DNA from: Actinoplanes sp. DH11
GTDB taxonomy: Bacteria > Actinomycetota > Actinomycetes > Mycobacteriales > Micromonosporaceae
Assembly (NCBI RefSeq): GCF_020873875.1
Contig: NZ_JAHWGU010000007.1
Location: 248,001 to 312,000, forward strand
DNA length: 64,000 nucleotides
Reading direction: 5' to 3'
In this document: positions 22,830 to 32,771 of the stretch, in pieces
How the letters are laid out: every line of letters begins with the position of its first letter
How positions within the stretch are numbered: position 1 is the first letter of the stretch
Notes under the pieces: generated by a model
What the model saw: the letters and a program-made list of their open reading frames with translations, nothing else
Database searches by the model: none
What the model was told of the DNA's origin: nothing
Program-made: the position numbers and the translations under genes

Positions 22830-23942
22830 ATGACGGACGGGCCGGCGCTGGTGAAGTGCCTTGTCTGGGACCTCGACAACACGCTGTGGCAAGGCACCCT
22901 GTTGGAGGACGGTGAGATCCGGCTGCCGGACGCCGTCCGTGCCACCCTGGCAACCCTGGACAGCCGCGGCATCCTCAACTCGATCGCCAGCAAGAATGAT
23001 CACGACCATGCCTGGGCGCGGCTCGAGGAGCTCGGCGTCGCCGAGTACTTCGTGTGCCCGGCGATCGGCTGGGGACCCAAGTCCGATTCGGTGCGCACGG
23101 TTGCCAAGACGCTCGACTTCGCCCTCGGCGCCATCGCCTTCGTCGACGACCAGCCCGCCGAACGGGCCGAGGTCACCTTCCACCTGCCGGAGGTCCGCTG
23201 CTACACCGCGGAGGAGGTGATCTCGCTGGTGGACCGTCCCGAGTTCGATCCGGGCACGGTCACCTCCGATGCCCGCGGACGCCGGGAGATGTACCAGGCA
23301 CGGTTCCGGCGGGAGGCGGAACAGGCTGCGTTCACCGGGCCCACCGAGGAATTCCTGCGCTCCCTGGAGCTGTGGATGCGGATCCAGCGGGCGAGCGGCG
23401 ACGACCTCTCCCGGGTGCACGAACTGACCCTGCGCACCAGCCAGATGAACGCGACGGGTGTCCCCTACGCCGACGCGGAGCTGCGCGCCCTGCTCGACGA
23501 CCCGCGTCACGAGGTGCTGGTAACAAGCATGGGTGACCGATTTGGATCGCACGGTGCGGTCGGTGTGACGCTGCTGGCGAAGTCCGAGCGGGTGTGGCAC
23601 CTGAAGCTGCTGGCCACATCGTGCCGGGTCGTCTCCTTCGGCGCCGGCACGGTCATCCTGAACTGGCTGACCGACGAGGCCGCGCGGGCCGGCGTACACC
23701 TGATCGCCGACTTCCGGCGCACCGCGCGGAACCGCATGATGGACATCGCCTACCGCTTCGCCGGCTTCGACGAGCAGGACTGCGCGTGTCGCGCCACCCT
23801 GCCGCCGGCCGCCGCCGAACCTGCTGTCGAACGCCTGCACCTGGTGCCCACGCCCCGGCCGGCGCCGGAGCTGGTCGCGCTGACCGCGCCCGGGCTCGCC
23901 GGCGCGGGGCCGGTCAGCGCGGACGCTTACGGACGAGGGTGA
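22830..23942 (+). CDS. fkbH-like: FkbH-like HAD-fold glyceryl-ACP loading enzyme
   Basis: The 370-residue protein starts with the HAD motif VWDLDNTLWQGTL and has SKNDHDHAWARL and IAFVDDQPAERAEV, all hallmarks of FkbH-type proteins. These take 1,3-bisphosphoglycerate, remove phosphate and load the glyceryl group onto the discrete ACP, the first step of methoxymalonyl-ACP synthesis. The C-terminal half contains the acyltransferase-like part with LRTSQMNATG and MGDRFGSHGAVGV. GGAGG lies 6 bases before the ATG at 22830. Its 3' end overlaps the convergent methyltransferase gene by 29 bases. Confidence 0.9.
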   Translation: MTDGPALVKCLVWDLDNTLWQGTLLEDGEIRLPDAVRATLATLDSRGILNSIASKNDHDHAWARLEELGVAEYFVCPAIGWGPKSDSVRTVAKTLDFALGAIAFVDDQPAERAEVTFHLPEVRCYTAEEVISLVDRPEFDPGTVTSDARGRREMYQARFRREAEQAAFTGPTEEFLRSLELWMRIQRASGDDLSRVHELTLRTSQMNATGVPYADAELRALLDDPRHEVLVTSMGDRFGSHGAVGVTLLAKSERVWHLKLLATSCRVVSFGAGTVILNWLTDEAARAGVHLIADFRRTARNRMMDIAYRFAGFDEQDCACRATLPPAAAEPAVERLHLVPTPRPAPELVALTAPGLAGAGPVSADAYGRG

Positions 23943-24582
23943 CTCCGTCCGCGATCATCAACATCGACAGGTCGACCCGGTCGTCGTCGCGCACCATCTC
24001 GTTCAGCTCCCGGATCGCGACGGTGTCCGGGTCGTGCCGCGTCTCATCGGTGACCTGGCCGCCGAGCAGGGTGTTGTCGACGACGATCAGGCCGCCAGGC
24101 CGGACCAGCCACAGCGCCTCCTGGTAATAACGCGGATAGTTGACCTTGTCCGCGTCGATGAACGCGAAGTCGAAGCTGTCCGCGCCGCGCTCGGCGCGCA
24201 ACGCGGGCAATGTCTCGACGGCCCGGCCGACCCGCAGCTCGATGCGGTCGGCCACCTCGGCCCGCTTCCAGAACGGCGCTCCGACGCCCGCCCACTTGTC
24301 GGTGACGTCGCACGTGACGACGCGTCCGTCCGGACCTGCCGCGCGGGCCATGCAGAGGGTGCTGTACCCGGTGAAGGTGCCGATCTCCAGCACGTTCCGG
24401 GCGCCGCACAGGGTGATCAGGAAGGCCAGCAGCTGACCCTCCTCGGCCTGCACCTGCATCGCCGTGCCGGCCGGGTACGCGGCGGTCTCCACACGAAGCT
24501 CACGCAGGATCGGGTCCTCCCGCAAGGAGACCGCACGCAGGTAGTCGGAAAGCTCTGGGGTCACTTCGATCTGACTGGCCAC
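23914..24582 (-). CDS. fkbG-like: SAM-dependent O-methyltransferase (FkbG-like)
   Basis: This 222-residue class I methyltransferase is of the caffeoyl-CoA O-methyltransferase group. Motif I is VLEIGTFTGYSTLCMA, the metal-ligand Asp is in FDFAFIDADKVNY, and VVDNTLLGGQV supplies the next metal ligands. In methoxymalonyl pathways the FkbG-type member methylates hydroxymalonyl-ACP. Here it faces the other four genes and overlaps the FkbH gene tail to tail. It starts at the GTG at 24582. A tailoring methyltransferase for the finished polyketide is the alternative, but the gene set would then lack its methylation step. Confidence 0.85.
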   Translation of the reverse strand: MASQIEVTPELSDYLRAVSLREDPILRELRVETAAYPAGTAMQVQAEEGQLLAFLITLCGARNVLEIGTFTGYSTLCMARAAGPDGRVVTCDVTDKWAGVGAPFWKRAEVADRIELRVGRAVETLPALRAERGADSFDFAFIDADKVNYPRYYQEALWLVRPGGLIVVDNTLLGGQVTDETRHDPDTVAIRELNEMVRDDDRVDLSMLMIADGVTLVRKRPR

Positions 24583-24651
24583 GGCACTGACGCTAGACGC
24601 ACGAGCGGGCCGCGCCCGCGCGTCGCCGGCGGAACAGGGGATCGGTAGGGG

Positions 24652-26595
24652 TCAGTCAGTCCGGCGGCCGCTGATCGCCTTGCGCACCTCGTCGGCGATG
24701 TCGCGGCGCTCCGGCTCCGGCGAATCCATCGCGGAACTGCGCGCCGGCACACCGCCGAACCCGGCACCGGGCCGGATGTCGAAGTTGCGGGCCACGGCCA
24801 GACCGATTCCGATCAGCACCAGACCGAGCAGCATCATGCCGCCGATGACCCACCACTGGTACGCCTGCGGCATGTGCAGCGCCAGGAACCAGGAGGTGAT
24901 GCCGGAGCCGGCGAGCTTCAGGATCATCGGGACCAGGCCCTGAGCGACAAGCGGAACCCAGCACGCGACGAAACAGCTGAGCACCACGGCGACGGCCCAG
25001 GGCGGCGCCTGCCCCGTACCCCCGGCGAGAGCGGGCGGCCGTCCGACGGCGACAGGCGCCGGACCCGAACGCATCCGGGACAACAGCTCGGGCCCCTGCG
25101 CGGCGAGACGGCGGGCCGCGAGCAGACCGAACCCCCAGGCGTACGCGACGCCGCTGGCAACACCCAGCACGACGGCCACCCAGGCCAGCGCGGGGACGTC
25201 CAGGGTGCCGCTGAGCCACAGCACGCCGAACGTGGGTGCCAGGGAGGGGACCACGACGGCCAGAACACCGATCACCTGGACCACGTCGATCCGGTTCTCC
25301 CAAGCGCCGCTGCCCCGGTTGCGCGGGTCGGTCAGCGGCACCATGGCGTGCACCGCGACCAGCACGACGGCGCCGGAGCCCGCGCCCAGCGCCGCCGCGG
25401 TCAAGGCGATCGCCCACGGCCACGCCCACCCGAGCCCGGCCACGGCGGCGAAGACGACAGTCAGCACTATCGCGATCGGCGCCACCACGAGCAGCCAGGC
25501 ATATTGCCGGCCTCGTACGTCGGCACGCTCCCCGCCCGGCGTGACGAGAGTCAGCCACAGAGCGGTGCCGTCCGTGCCGTACAGGTTCGCGGTCACCGCG
25601 GCCGTCCACACCACCACCATCAGGCCGGTCCAGGGCAGGAAGATCGTGGCACCGTTCACCAACGGGATCACGGCCTGCAACAGGCCGTAGAAGACGGCGA
25701 AGAACACGAAATGGGTACGGGTCACATCGCGTAGCCAGGTACGCAACTCCTTGCCCGTGACACCGTCGTCCACCCCGGCCAGCCGGACCGCACGCGGACG
25801 CCGCCCGTTGCCGCGGCCCGCGGTCAGCTGCCGCCGCAGCACAGTCGCCCAGACGCCCGCCAGCAGCAGGTCAAGGACCAGCAGGCCGCCGAGTGCACCG
25901 ATGGCGAGCAGCCAATCGCGCCGACCCACGGCATCGATCGATGTCAGTGCCCAGCCGGACGGCAGCGCGCGCATCGTGGCCGACAACGTGTCCGGGAAGC
26001 CGGTCGCCAGCGCCACGCCGAGGGCCGGCGCGAGCGCCCAGACGGAGTTCGCCGCCGCCAGCAGGGCCGCGGTGAACAGCCCGGACAGCGCCGCACCCGG
26101 CTGGCTGCGCACCACCTGCCCGCGGACCGCCGTGATCACCTTGGACAGCAGCACGAACAGGGCCAGCGTGAGCGGAAGCGCAATCAGCCCGGCAAGCGTG
26201 GCGAGAAGCCCGAACGGTGCCGCGTAGACCAGCAGCCCGGTCAGCGCGACAAGCGTCACCGCCGGTCCCACGCCGAGCCCGGCAGCGGCCAGCAGGCCGA
26301 GCGTCAGCGTGCGCGCCCCGATCGGGAACAGCACCAGCTGGTCGGCGCGCAGGTCGTTCTGCCCGGCACCGAACAGGATCGGGCCCAGCGCCCAGCCGGC
26401 GAGCCAGACCAGCATGGCCATCGCCAGCAGGTCGCCGCGCACCTCGGGGACGCCGAAGTCGAGGGTGGCCAGGTAAACCGTGCCGGCGGCGGCAAGCAGC
26501 CCGATGACGCCGCCCAGGAAGAGTTGCACCGCCCACTGGCCCGACATCGAACGCCGGAGCAGGGTCAGCTTCAGCCGGATCAGTTCGCCAACCAC
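24652..26595 (-). CDS. Large ABC exporter permease
   Basis: From the GTG at 26595, preceded by GGGAGGG at good spacing, the protein has 647 residues and about 14 hydrophobic helices in two similar halves, consistent with a fused pair of ABC-2-type membrane domains. A polar cytoplasmic loop with GVTGKELRTWLRDVTR lies between the halves. The C-terminal ~40 residues are charged and cytoplasmic. The gene overlaps the ATPase gene by 16 bases. It is probably an exporter for the cluster product. The much longer open frame upstream (to 27135) only mirrors the ATPase gene. Confidence 0.8.
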   Translation of the reverse strand: MVGELIRLKLTLLRRSMSGQWAVQLFLGGVIGLLAAAGTVYLATLDFGVPEVRGDLLAMAMLVWLAGWALGPILFGAGQNDLRADQLVLFPIGARTLTLGLLAAAGLGVGPAVTLVALTGLLVYAAPFGLLATLAGLIALPLTLALFVLLSKVITAVRGQVVRSQPGAALSGLFTAALLAAANSVWALAPALGVALATGFPDTLSATMRALPSGWALTSIDAVGRRDWLLAIGALGGLLVLDLLLAGVWATVLRRQLTAGRGNGRRPRAVRLAGVDDGVTGKELRTWLRDVTRTHFVFFAVFYGLLQAVIPLVNGATIFLPWTGLMVVVWTAAVTANLYGTDGTALWLTLVTPGGERADVRGRQYAWLLVVAPIAIVLTVVFAAVAGLGWAWPWAIALTAAALGAGSGAVVLVAVHAMVPLTDPRNRGSGAWENRIDVVQVIGVLAVVVPSLAPTFGVLWLSGTLDVPALAWVAVVLGVASGVAYAWGFGLLAARRLAAQGPELLSRMRSGPAPVAVGRPPALAGGTGQAPPWAVAVVLSCFVACWVPLVAQGLVPMILKLAGSGITSWFLALHMPQAYQWWVIGGMMLLGLVLIGIGLAVARNFDIRPGAGFGGVPARSSAMDSPEPERRDIADEVRKAISGRRTD

Positions 26596-27386
26596 GACAG
26601 GCCCTCCCGGCCGCCGGAGCCGCCGCCACCGACCAGGCCGACGAACCGTTCCTCGAGCGTCTCCCCGCCAGTCACCTCGGCGGTCGGCCCGGAGGCCAGC
26701 ACCCGCCCGCCGGAGACCACGGCGACATGGTCGCAGGTCTGCTCCACCACCGGCATCACATGACTGGAGAAGACGACCGAGCCGCCGGCCTCGACGAACC
26801 GGCGCAGGATCGTCTTGATGGTCGCGGCCGAGATCGGGTCGACCGCTTCCAGCGGCTCGTCCAGAACCAGCAGCTGCGGCCGGTGCAGCAGCGCGGCGGC
26901 CAGACCGATCTTCTTGCGCATGCCGGTCGAATAATCGATCACCAGCGTGCCACCGGCGTCGTCGAGTTCCAGAACGGCGAGCAACTCGGTCGCCCGCGAC
27001 TCGATCGTGGCGTGGTCCATCCCCCGGATCCGACCGGCGAACCGCAGCAGCTCCGGACCGGTGAGCCGTTCCGGGAGCGCCAGCGAATCGGGCAGCACCC
27101 CGAGCATCGTCTTGGCCCGTACCGGATCCGCCCACACGTCCACGCCGAAGACGCGCACGGTTCCCGCGTCCGGCCGCAGCAGTCCGACCGCCATCATCAG
27201 GCTGGTGGTCTTGCCGGCCCCGTTCGGCCCCACCACCCCGAAGAAACTCCCCGCCGGCACGGTGAGCGCGACGTCGTCCACAGCCACCTTCTCGCCGAAC
27301 CGTTTACGCAGGCCGACGATCTCCAAGGCCGGCGGGCCCCCGTCCCCTCGATGACGGACGTCCTCCGCGGCATTCGCCTGTCGCAC
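26580..27386 (-). CDS. ABC transporter ATP-binding protein
   Basis: The 268-residue ATPase shows Walker A GPNGAGKTTS, signature-like YSTGMRKKIGLAAALL, Walker B LLVLDEPLEAVD and H-loop SSHVMPV. The signature motif is STGMRKK rather than LSGGQ, as in some ABC-2 exporters. It starts at the GTG at 27386 with GAGGAG just upstream and lies 84 bases after the last PKS gene on the same strand, so it may be the end of the PKS transcript. It pairs with the large permease encoded next. Confidence 0.85.
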   Translation of the reverse strand: MRQANAAEDVRHRGDGGPPALEIVGLRKRFGEKVAVDDVALTVPAGSFFGVVGPNGAGKTTSLMMAVGLLRPDAGTVRVFGVDVWADPVRAKTMLGVLPDSLALPERLTGPELLRFAGRIRGMDHATIESRATELLAVLELDDAGGTLVIDYSTGMRKKIGLAAALLHRPQLLVLDEPLEAVDPISAATIKTILRRFVEAGGSVVFSSHVMPVVEQTCDHVAVVSGGRVLASGPTAEVTGGETLEERFVGLVGGGGSGGREGLSWLAN

Positions 27387-27470
27387 TGCGGACTCCTCAC
27401 TAGATCGGCACCGGTCGGCAACGAAAGTTGTTGATCTCGGCGCACGCCACGATAGGGGATCGAGCGTGAC

Positions 27471-30400
27471 TCAGCAGCCCCGTTCGGAGAGCCACTCCTG
27501 GACCTTGCGCGCGACCTCGGGAGCGCCGTCGCCAAGCATCGTGAAGTGATCACCGGGCACGTCGACCTCCTCGTGGGCGTACGGCCACAGCGAGCGCCAC
27601 CCGTGCTCGTCCGGCCACTCCCCCAGCGGCGTGTCGGCGCGGGCGAGCAGGGTGGGAACCGGCACGTCGGCGGCCTGCCAGGTGTCGAGCAGGGGCACGT
27701 AGCCGGCCCAGGCGGTGATCCGGTGATCGTCCATCGGGGTGTACTGGCCGTCCGGCTCGGACATCCCCTTGAACATCTCCGGCAACCACCGTGCCAGGAC
27801 CTCGCTGCCGACCGGATAGCTGTCCAGCAACACCTGAGCGACCGGCGGACGGCCGGCTCGCGCGAGCCCGGCGGCCAGCGAGTTGGCGAACATGGCCCCC
27901 GCCGAGTGCCCGCTGACCACGATCGGGCCGTCCCCGACGACGTCCAGGACGGTGCGTACGTGCGAGCGGATCAGCACGTCCAGGCTCGCCGGCATGAGTT
28001 CACCCGGCGCAAACCCGGGGTGAGTCAGGGCGTAGACGTCCCGGATGCCGCGGAATCCGGCGGCGAGGCGGGCGTACTCGTGGAAACCCGAGCCCATCGC
28101 GACCGTGCAGCAGCAGATCAGCGCAGGTGCGTCGCCACCCGCCGCGAGCCGCATGATGCCGGGTGCGCCGGTCCGCTTCTCCGGCTCGTCGAAGGCGGGC
28201 CGGAACGCGGCCAGGGCGAGCAACTGCTGGGAGTACTCCGCAGGCAGGCCCGCGTTCATCGTCGACTGGAAGAGTTCGCCCAGAATGCCGCCGCCCCCGG
28301 GTGGGGCCATGGCGCCGCCCTCGCCGTCCGCCGCACCGGTCAGCAGCTCGCCGACGTGCCGGGCGAGCGCCTCCGGCGTGGGGTGGTCGAACATCAGCGT
28401 CGGCGACAGGGCGAGGCCGAGTGCCTCCCGCAACGCGTTGCGCAGTTCCACGGCGGTGACCGAGTCCAGACCTTGCGCCAGGAACGGCGCCTCCGCGGAC
28501 ACCGCGTCGGCCGACGGATGTCCGAGGACCGCTGCGACATGGGTACACACGGTGTCGGTGAGCAGGGCGCGCCGCTCCGCCGGCGCCGCGGCCAGAATGC
28601 GTTGCCGCAGCTCGGTGTCCCCGGCGCCAGGACCGGCCGCCGCGTCGCCGGCCGCACGGACCGCCGGCAGCGCGGAGAGCAGGGCGCTGGGACGGGCAAC
28701 CGTGAAGGTCGCCGCGAACCGTTCCCAGTCCACATCGGCGATCGTCACGGCCACGTCGTCGTTGTGCAGCGCCCACTCCAGGGCGGCCAGGGCCGGTTCG
28801 GCGGTCGGCGGGCGCAGCCCGCGCCGCCGGAGCGCCTCGTCGGCGGCGGTGTCCCCGGCCCACGGCAGCCAGGCGATCACCGCAGCCGGACGGCCGCGTT
28901 CCCGGCGCCGCCGCACCAGCGCCTCGGCCGCCGCACCCGCGGCGGCCCGGGCCGCGAAGCCGCCGCTGCCCCAGGTGGTGGCGGTCGAGGTGAGCACGAC
29001 CAACGAGACCGGGGCGTCGGCGAACACCCGGTCCCACTCGGCGACCGGCGCGACCTCGGCCCGGACGGCCTCGGCAAGACCGGCCGGGTCGGCACCGGAG
29101 AGTGCGGCGGCCGCGCTGGGTGCGGCGGAGTCGTGGATGACCGTGGTGATCCGGTGCCCCTCCCCGGCGAGCCGGGCGGCGAGCGCCGGCGGGGTCTCGC
29201 CTGCCACGACGGTGACGGGGGCCGCCGGTGCCCGCAGATCGGCCGGCAGTTCGACGGCGTGGTCGTCGGCCGCCATCACCACCACATGTTCGGCACCGCC
29301 ATCAGTGAGCCACCGCACCATCGGCGCCCAGCGGCTCACCATGGCGCCGCTGAGCACCACCGTGCCGGTCGGGCGCCACGTGCCTGGCTCGTCGGCCCGG
29401 TCCGGGGCCGGCACCAGCCGGCGAGCGAAAGTCCCCGCCGGGCGGAGTGCGATCTGGTCCTCGCCGTCACCGGCAGAGAGGACAGCGGCGATGCGGTGCC
29501 AGTCCGGGGAACCGGCCAAGTCCAGCAGACCACCCCAGCGGTCGGGATGTTCCAGTGCCGCGACCAGGCCGAGCCCCCAGAGGGCGGCGGCGTCCGGATC
29601 AGGCGCGGCGTCGTGCGGCCCGGCCTGGACGGCACCGCGGGTCACGCACCACAGGGGCGCCCCGACACCGCGTTCGCCCAGCGCCGTCAGCAGCGCCACC
29701 GTCTCGGACACCGAGGCGAGCAGCGACAGCACCCCGGACGGCGGAGTGTCCGGCAGCGCACTCCCCCAGCGCACCGGCACCATCGTCGCGGGCATCTCGG
29801 CCGCGTCCCCGAGCACGTCGTCACCGTCCGCCGGCCGGACCACCCACCAGGTTCCGTCCGGGGCGGTGTCCGCCGCGGGAAGGTCCAGCGGGTGCCACTC
29901 GACGCGGTGGCGCCAAGGCTCGACGTCGGTGCGGACCCGGGTCTCCCGGGCGAAGTTCAGCAGGCTGGGCAACAACTGATGCAGAGCGGGCTCGTCCGTT
30001 GGCGGCAGTCGCAGAGTCCGCGCGACGGCTTCTGCCGAACCGGAACCGACCGCCGCCCAGAACGGGTCGCCGGCGGCCACCGGCCCTGGCGCCGCCGGCG
30101 CGTCCGGCCAGAAACGGCTTCGCTGGAAGGCGTAGGTGGGCAGCTCGACCGGCCGCGCCCCGGCGAACAGCGGCGCCCAGTTCACCGCTACGCCGTGCAC
30201 CCAGGCGGTGGACAGCGCGGTGACGAAGCGTACGGCGTCGTCCTCGTCCCGGCGCAGCGTCCCGGACGCGTGCCCGGCTACACCCGCAGCGTCAAGGGTG
30301 TCCTGGACGCCGGCCGACAGCACGGGATGCGCGCTGACTTCGAGGAAGACGGTGTGCCCGTCGGCGATCGCCGCCCGGGTGGCGTCGTGGAACCGCACCG

Positions 30401-32771
30401 TGGACCGCAGATTGCGATACCAGTACTCGCCGTCGAACGAGGGGTCCGCCTCGACCGTCGAATAGACCGGCACCTCACCCGGCATCGCCGGCAGGCCGGC
30501 GAGACCGGCCGCGAGCTCCGCCCGCAGCGACTCGACGTGCTCGGAGTGCGAGGCGTAGTCCACCGGCACCCGCCGGGTCCGCACCGCACGGCGCGCGCAG
30601 TCCGACTCCAGCGCCGCGAGCGACGTCGCCGGGCCGGAGACGACGACGGCGTACGGCCCGTTGACGGCCGCCATCGAGAGGTCGACGGGCAGCCATGCCC
30701 GTACCTCGTCCTCAGGCGCGGCGACCGAGAGCATGCCCCCGTGCCCGGCCAGCGCGGTCAAGGCCCGGCTGCGTACCGCGACGACCCGGGCGGCGTCGTC
30801 CAGCGTGAGCACGCCCGCCACGCAGGCCGCCGCGATCTCACCCTGCGAGTGTCCGATGACAGCGGCCGGTTCGACGCCGAAGGCCTGCCACAGCCGCGCG
30901 AGGGAGACCATGACGGCCCAGGAGACCGGTTGTACGACATCGACCCGCTCGAAGTCAGGCTCGTCGACCATCTCCTGCAACGACCAGTCCACGTAGGGCG
31001 ACAGCGCTTTCTCGCACTCCGCCATCGCGGCGGCGAAAACTGGGGACGCCGACGACAGCCGCTGTGCCATCCCGGCCCACTGCGCGCCCTGGCCGGGGAA
31101 GACGAACACCGGCTGACGCGCGGCGGCCGCTGTACCCCGCAACACGGTGGCCGCCGGCTCGTCGCCGGCCAGCTCGGACAGGCCCTCGCCGAGCACGACC
31201 GCCCGGTGTTCGAGCGCGGCGCGCCGGGTGGCGAGCGAAAACCCGACGTCGCGGGCGTCCGCCGGGTTCGCCGCCAGATGGTCGCGCAGTCGCCGGGCCT
31301 GCGCGCGCAGGGCCTGCGGGGTGCGCCCGGACAGCGGCCAAGGGATCCCTGCGCCGGTCAGGGCCGGAACGCCCGCCGGCGGCTCCGGAACGGGCGGCGC
31401 CTCCTCCAAGATCACGTGCGCGTTGGTGCCGCTCATTCCGAAGGAGGAGACCGCGGCGCGCCGCGGACGGTCGGCGACCGGCCAGCCGATCGGCTCGGTG
31501 AGCAGGGACACCCGGCCCGAGGACCAGTCGACGTGGGAGGACGGCGGGTCGGCGTGCAGGGTGCGCGGGAGCATGCCGTGCCGGATCGCCATGGCCATCT
31601 TGATAATCCCGGCGACGCCGGCGGCGGCCTGCGCGTGCCCGAGGTTTGACTTGACCGAACCCAGATACAGCGGCCGGTCACGGTCCTGGCCGTACGTGGC
31701 GAGCAGCGCCTGCGCCTCGATCGGGTCGCCGAGAGGCGTACCCGTGCCGTGTGCCTCGACCGCGTCCACCTCACCCGCCGTCAGTCCCGCGTCGGCCAGG
31801 GCCGCCCGGATGACGCGCCGCTGTGACGGGCCGTTCGGCGCGGTCAGGCCGTTCGAGGCGCCGTCGGAGTTGACCGCCGAGCCCTTGACCAGAGCGAGTA
31901 CCCGGTGCCCGTGGCGACGGGCGTCGGCCAGTCGCTCCACCAGCAGCATCCCGACGCCTTCCGACCAGCCGGTGCCGTCGGCCGCGTCGGCGAACGACTT
32001 GCACCGGCCGTCACCGGCGACGCCGCCCTGCTTGCCGAACTCGACGAAGGCGGCCGGGCTGGCCATCACCGTGACTCCACCGGCCAGGGCCAGCGAGCAC
32101 TCACCGCGGCGCAGCGCCTGGGCGGCCAGATGCAGTGCGACCAGGGACGAGGAACACGCCGTGTCGATCACCACACTCGGCCCCTCGAATCCGAACACAT
32201 AGGACAGCCGGCCGGAGAGCACGCTGGTGGCGGTGCCGGTCATCCGGAAGCTGTCCGCGCCACCCGGGTCGTCGCCGAACATCCCGGAGTCGTAGCCGGA
32301 CGGCGACGCGCCCACGAACACCCCGGTCGCGCTGCCGCGCAGGCCGTACGGGTCGAGACCGGCTCGTTCCAGGACTTCCCAGGTGGCCTCCAGCAGCAGC
32401 CGCTGCTGTGGGTCCATCGCCAGCGCCTCGCGCGGCGAAATGCCGAAGACCGCCGGATCGAAGGCGACCGCGTCGTGCACGAACCCGCCCTGCGGCACCG
32501 GACCCGCCACGGCGGCGCTGCCCGGCGGCAACCAGGAAGACCAGCCGCGGTCCTCGGGGAAGCCGCCGATCGCGTCGGCGCCGTCGGCTACCAGCCGCCA
32601 CAGGTCCTCGGGCGATTCGACGCCGCCCGGGAACCGGCAGCTCATGCCGACCACGGCGACCGCCTCGGTGGCGGCGTCGACGAGCCGCTGGTTCTGCCGG
32701 CGCAGCCGGTCGTTCTCCAGCAAAGAACTCCGCAGCGCCTCGACGACCTCGTGCACCCGCGCCTCACTCAC
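27471..32771 (-). CDS. Type I PKS, terminal module: KS-AT(methylmalonyl)-inactive KR-ACP-TE
   Basis: The 1766-residue protein starts with a coiled-coil docking helix ([20 protein letters not shown]) and then one module. The KS Cys is in the DTACSSS motif near 32,160. The AT has GHSQG (about 30,850) and YASHS (about 30,560), a methylmalonyl pattern. The KR region is dead: the NADPH loop [13 protein letters not shown] is replaced by [13 protein letters not shown], and the catalytic Tyr and Asn are Arg and Gly. The ACP Ser is near 28,462 ([10 protein letters not shown]). The TE has GHSAG (near 27,910), DSYP and GDHFT for the triad. It should leave a 3-keto group and release the chain, presumably as a lactone. 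The start overlaps the upstream PKS stop by 8 bases. Confidence 0.92.
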   Translation of the reverse strand: MSEARVHEVVEALRSSLLENDRLRRQNQRLVDAATEAVAVVGMSCRFPGGVESPEDLWRLVADGADAIGGFPEDRGWSSWLPPGSAAVAGPVPQGGFVHDAVAFDPAVFGISPREALAMDPQQRLLLEATWEVLERAGLDPYGLRGSATGVFVGASPSGYDSGMFGDDPGGADSFRMTGTATSVLSGRLSYVFGFEGPSVVIDTACSSSLVALHLAAQALRRGECSLALAGGVTVMASPAAFVEFGKQGGVAGDGRCKSFADAADGTGWSEGVGMLLVERLADARRHGHRVLALVKGSAVNSDGASNGLTAPNGPSQRRVIRAALADAGLTAGEVDAVEAHGTGTPLGDPIEAQALLATYGQDRDRPLYLGSVKSNLGHAQAAAGVAGIIKMAMAIRHGMLPRTLHADPPSSHVDWSSGRVSLLTEPIGWPVADRPRRAAVSSFGMSGTNAHVILEEAPPVPEPPAGVPALTGAGIPWPLSGRTPQALRAQARRLRDHLAANPADARDVGFSLATRRAALEHRAVVLGEGLSELAGDEPAATVLRGTAAAARQPVFVFPGQGAQWAGMAQRLSSASPVFAAAMAECEKALSPYVDWSLQEMVDEPDFERVDVVQPVSWAVMVSLARLWQAFGVEPAAVIGHSQGEIAAACVAGVLTLDDAARVVAVRSRALTALAGHGGMLSVAAPEDEVRAWLPVDLSMAAVNGPYAVVVSGPATSLAALESDCARRAVRTRRVPVDYASHSEHVESLRAELAAGLAGLPAMPGEVPVYSTVEADPSFDGEYWYRNLRSTVRFHDATRAAIADGHTVFLEVSAHPVLSAGVQDTLDAAGVAGHASGTLRRDEDDAVRFVTALSTAWVHGVAVNWAPLFAGARPVELPTYAFQRSRFWPDAPAAPGPVAAGDPFWAAVGSGSAEAVARTLRLPPTDEPALHQLLPSLLNFARETRVRTDVEPWRHRVEWHPLDLPAADTAPDGTWWVVRPADGDDVLGDAAEMPATMVPVRWGSALPDTPPSGVLSLLASVSETVALLTALGERGVGAPLWCVTRGAVQAGPHDAAPDPDAAALWGLGLVAALEHPDRWGGLLDLAGSPDWHRIAAVLSAGDGEDQIALRPAGTFARRLVPAPDRADEPGTWRPTGTVVLSGAMVSRWAPMVRWLTDGGAEHVVVMAADDHAVELPADLRAPAAPVTVVAGETPPALAARLAGEGHRITTVIHDSAAPSAAAALSGADPAGLAEAVRAEVAPVAEWDRVFADAPVSLVVLTSTATTWGSGGFAARAAAGAAAEALVRRRRERGRPAAVIAWLPWAGDTAADEALRRRGLRPPTAEPALAALEWALHNDDVAVTIADVDWERFAATFTVARPSALLSALPAVRAAGDAAAGPGAGDTELRQRILAAAPAERRALLTDTVCTHVAAVLGHPSADAVSAEAPFLAQGLDSVTAVELRNALREALGLALSPTLMFDHPTPEALARHVGELLTGAADGEGGAMAPPGGGGILGELFQSTMNAGLPAEYSQQLLALAAFRPAFDEPEKRTGAPGIMRLAAGGDAPALICCCTVAMGSGFHEYARLAAGFRGIRDVYALTHPGFAPGELMPASLDVLIRSHVRTVLDVVGDGPIVVSGHSAGAMFANSLAAGLARAGRPPVAQVLLDSYPVGSEVLARWLPEMFKGMSEPDGQYTPMDDHRITAWAGYVPLLDTWQAADVPVPTLLARADTPLGEWPDEHGWRSLWPYAHEEVDVPGDHFTMLGDGAPEVARKVQEWLSERGC

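Noticed and set aside
24652..27135. An 827-residue permease starting at 27135
   Set aside because: The N-terminal part is an antiframe of the ATPase gene; the GTG at 26595 has a good ribosome-binding site and starts the real membrane protein.
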